Shown here: piece by piece, positions 6,558 to 8,618 of the stretch | Layout of the letters: every line of letters starts with the position of its first letter | Position numbering within the stretch: the stretch's first letter is position 1 | Origin: Pseudomonadota bacterium | GTDB lineage: Bacteria > Pseudomonadota > Alphaproteobacteria > Rhizobiales > Rhizobiaceae | Assembly (NCBI GenBank): GCA_023428515.1 | Contig: JAEYXI010000464.1 | Span: 1 to 8,618 of the forward strand | Length of the DNA: 8,618 bases | Reading direction: 5' to 3' | Position numbers and translations under genes: made by a program | Notes under the pieces: model-generated | What the model saw: the letters and a program-made list of their open reading frames with translations, nothing else | What the model was told of the DNA's origin: nothing | The model's database searches: none

Positions 6558-8618
6558 TCAGCTTTTCAGCATGCGTTCGACGATGTCGCGAACGTCGGCC
6601 GACAGTGCCTCGGCTCGCTCGATGGTCATCAGGGCCGCGCGAGCACGTTCGGCACGCTGAGGCTCCAGTGAGCGCCACGAACGCATGGAGGTGAGGATAC
6701 GCGCCGCAAGCTGCGGGTTCTTCGGATCGATCGCCAAGATCTGGTCCGCAAGGAACTTGTAACCCTCGCCGTCCGGGCGATTGAAGCCAGTGGGGTTGCC
6801 GAATGCAAATGAACCGACCAGCGCCCGCACGCGATTGGGATTGCTGGGCACGAACCTCGGATTGTTCATCAGCGCCTTCACCCGCTCAAGCGCGCCGGCC
6901 CCGGGGATGGTTGCCTGGATGGAGAACCATTTGTCGATGACGAGCGGATTGCCGTCGAAGCGCGTGAGGAAGCTTGCAAGCGCTGCGATCGTTTCCGGCG
7001 CATCGGGGAAGCGATGGGCAAGCACAGTCAGCGCCTGGGCGAGATCGGTCATGTTGTCGGCCAGCGAAAAGGCTTCGGCAGCGCGCGACGGCGTTCCTTG
7101 CGCATAGGTCAGATAGGAAAGCGCCATATTGCGGAGCGCCCGGCTGCCGGCGCTTTTGGCGTCAGGCGTGTAGGGACCGTCAGCCGTCATGGCGGAGAAC
7201 AACGCCGAGAAGGTGTCCTCGCCGGCTTGCGCGATGGCCGTCAGGATGGCTTGCCGCCCCGCATAGATCGCGTCGGGGTCGATGTTGCTTGCGAGTTCCC
7301 GGGCGATGTCCACCTCGGTTGGAAGCGCCAGCACCTGGGCCCGGAAAGCAGGTTCCAGCCTGTCGTCGCCGGCGACCTCCAGCAATGCGGAGATGACGGC
7401 CGGCAGGCAGGTGACGGTGCCGCCGTCGCCAATGTCTCGGGCGCCCTGCATGAGCACGGGCAGGATCAGGTCGTTCAGCGCCTGCCACCGGGCGAAGAGA
7501 TCGGTATCGTGGCGCGCGATATGCACCAGATCGTCGATGCTCTGGTCGAGATGCAGATTGATCGGGGCTGAAAAGCTGCGGTTGAGCGACAGGACCGGAC
7601 GGGAGGAAATGCCGGAAAAGGTGAAGGTCTGCTGGCGCTCGGTCAGGTGAAGCACCTCGCCGGTAACCTCTCCGCCCGCAACGGCGGAGGGGGTCGCGTT
7701 CGCTCCGTTGTCGAGGATCAGCGCGCAGGAGAGCGGGATGTGGATCGGCTCCGTGTTGGGCTGGCCCGGTGTTGCCGGGATTATCTGTTCCAGCGACAGC
7801 GTGAAGGTGGCCGCAGCGGCGTCGTAGGCGCCAGATGCGGTGAGCAGCGGCGGGCCGGCCTGGTGGAACCAGAGCGAGACCTGCGAGAGGTCGCGACCGG
7901 TCGCGTCCTCGAAGCACTTGACGAAGTCCTCGACGGTCGCAGCGTGCCCGTCATGGCGCTCGAAGTAGAGATCCATGCCCTTCTTGAAGCCGTCCGTGCC
8001 CAGAAGCGTGGCGATCATCCGGGTGACTTCCGAGCCCTTCTCATAGACCGTCGTCGTGTAGAAGTTGTTGATCTCCCGATACTTCGTCGGGCGAACCGGG
8101 TGGGCGAGGGGGCCCGCGTCCTCGGGGAACTGCTCCGATTTCAGGTGGCGGACCTCGGCGATCCGCTTGACGGCGCGCGAGCGCATGTCGGCGGAGAATT
8201 CGTGGTCGCGGTAGACCGTCAGGCCTTCGTTCAGGCACTGCTGGAACCAGTCGCGGCAGGTGATGCGGTTACCGGTCCAGTTGTGGAAGTATTCGTGGGG
8301 GATGATCGCCTCGATATTGGCGTAGTCCTGGTCGGTGGCCGTCGCCGGGTCGGCAAGGACATACTTGTCGTTGAAGACGTTGAGGCCCTTGTTCTCCATC
8401 GCCCCCATGTTGAAGTCGGAGACGGCGACGATCATGAAGATGTCGAGGTCGTACTCGCGCCCGAAGCGCTCCTCGTCCCACTTCAAGGATCGCTTCAGCG
8501 CGTCAATCGCATAGGCGGCGCGCGGCTCCTTGCCGTGCTCGACATAGATCTTCAGCGCGACTTCGCGGCCGGACATGGTGGTGAAGGTGTCCTCGACGAC
8601 GCCGAGGTCGCCGGCGAC
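6558..8618 (-). CDS. pepN: Aminopeptidase N, M1 zinc metallopeptidase (5' end missing)
   Basis: PepN removes N-terminal residues from peptides in the cytoplasm, in protein turnover. The frame is open to the right edge: 14 residues (VAGDLGVVEDTFTT) precede the ATG at 8574-8576, and this stretch resembles the E. coli PepN sequence ahead of the catalytic domain, so that ATG is internal. Counting from it, the substrate-binding GAMEN is at about 58-62. The zinc site is HEYFH at 94-98 (8283-8297) with the third ligand E117 18 residues on (LNEGLT), and the transition-state tyrosine is Y178 in TVYEKG. The spacing of these residues matches E. coli PepN (H297, E298, H301, E320, Y381). The C-terminal helical domain is complete, with conserved MDKWF-like (VIDKWFSIQA) and SNPNRVRALVG stretches near the end. 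By alignment from memory about 190 N-terminal residues are missing. All catalytic residues are intact. It is transcribed toward the PleC-like gene, 225-237 bases away. Confidence 0.96.
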   Translation of the reverse strand, partial: VAGDLGVVEDTFTTMSGREVALKIYVEHGKEPRAAYAIDALKRSLKWDEERFGREYDLDIFMIVAVSDFNMGAMENKGLNVFNDKYVLADPATATDQDYANIEAIIPHEYFHNWTGNRITCRDWFQQCLNEGLTVYRDHEFSADMRSRAVKRIAEVRHLKSEQFPEDAGPLAHPVRPTKYREINNFYTTTVYEKGSEVTRMIATLLGTDGFKKGMDLYFERHDGHAATVEDFVKCFEDATGRDLSQVSLWFHQAGPPLLTASGAYDAAAATFTLSLEQIIPATPGQPNTEPIHIPLSCALILDNGANATPSAVAGGEVTGEVLHLTERQQTFTFSGISSRPVLSLNRSFSAPINLHLDQSIDDLVHIARHDTDLFARWQALNDLILPVLMQGARDIGDGGTVTCLPAVISALLEVAGDDRLEPAFRAQVLALPTEVDIARELASNIDPDAIYAGRQAILTAIAQAGEDTFSALFSAMTADGPYTPDAKSAGSRALRNMALSYLTYAQGTPSRAAEAFSLADNMTDLAQALTVLAHRFPDAPETIAALASFLTRFDGNPLVIDKWFSIQATIPGAGALERVKALMNNPRFVPSNPNRVRALVGSFAFGNPTGFNRPDGEGYKFLADQILAIDPKNPQLAARILTSMRSWRSLEPQRAERARAALMTIERAEALSADVRDIVERMLKS

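Noticed and set aside
6380..6694. Short plus-strand open frames (6380-6694 and 6390-6671) across the intergenic gap and the end of pepN
   Set aside because: They run antisense into the pepN C-terminus, have no convincing ribosome binding site, and the translation looks like random Arg/Ala-rich sequence.
1..8618. Mobile elements, tRNA or rRNA genes, CRISPR repeats, toxin-antitoxin or phage genes
   Set aside because: None was seen; nearly all the window is occupied by four conserved chromosomal genes of uniform composition.

Overview
The window looks like chromosomal DNA of an alphaproteobacterium of the Rhizobiales, most likely Rhizobiaceae (Sinorhizobium, Rhizobium or Agrobacterium type). 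The grounds are high GC content, a fused two-domain glnE of alphaproteobacterial length, and a histidine kinase whose H-box region carries the PleC/DivJ/PdhS signature of that class. From memory, not from a search, rhizobial genomes keep a two-component pair, glnE, a PleC-type kinase and pepN close together. There are no mobile elements, CRISPR arrays or RNA genes, so this is core genome rather than an accessory island.

Layout: the 3' part of a HAMP/HisKA sensor kinase gene (+, cut by the left edge, ends at 976) is followed 36 bases later by glnE (+, 1013-3964), which has a strong ribosome binding site and probably lies in the same operon. glnE meets the PleC-like kinase gene (-, 3969 to 6320 or 6332) tail to tail with only 4 bases between the stop codons. 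A 225-base non-coding gap (6333-6557) separates that kinase from the upstream, same-strand pepN (-, 6558 to beyond the right edge; about the last three quarters of the enzyme is present). The 977-1012 and 6333-6557 gaps are the only non-coding DNA apart from the 4 bases at 3965-3968.

How the genes work together: the first kinase is an envelope-type sensor whose response regulator should lie off the left edge. GlnE adenylylates and deadenylylates glutamine synthetase under PII control. The PleC-like kinase is expected to act on the DivK/PleD pathway that sets CtrA activity and polarity. PepN is a housekeeping zinc aminopeptidase. Beyond the first kinase and glnE, which may share an operon, no joint pathway is apparent.

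The most interesting signal is in the 225-base gap ahead of the PleC-like gene. A near-consensus CtrA box (CTAA-N7-TTAA on the coding strand, one mismatch) has a GANTC site inside it, and three GANTC sites (the CcrM methylation target) lie within 30 bases, two of them as arms of a 6-base inverted repeat. This suggests that the kinase gene is itself under CtrA and methylation-dependent cell-cycle control, which would close a loop, because PleC acts upstream of CtrA. A separate perfect 10-base hairpin lies between pepN and this promoter region.
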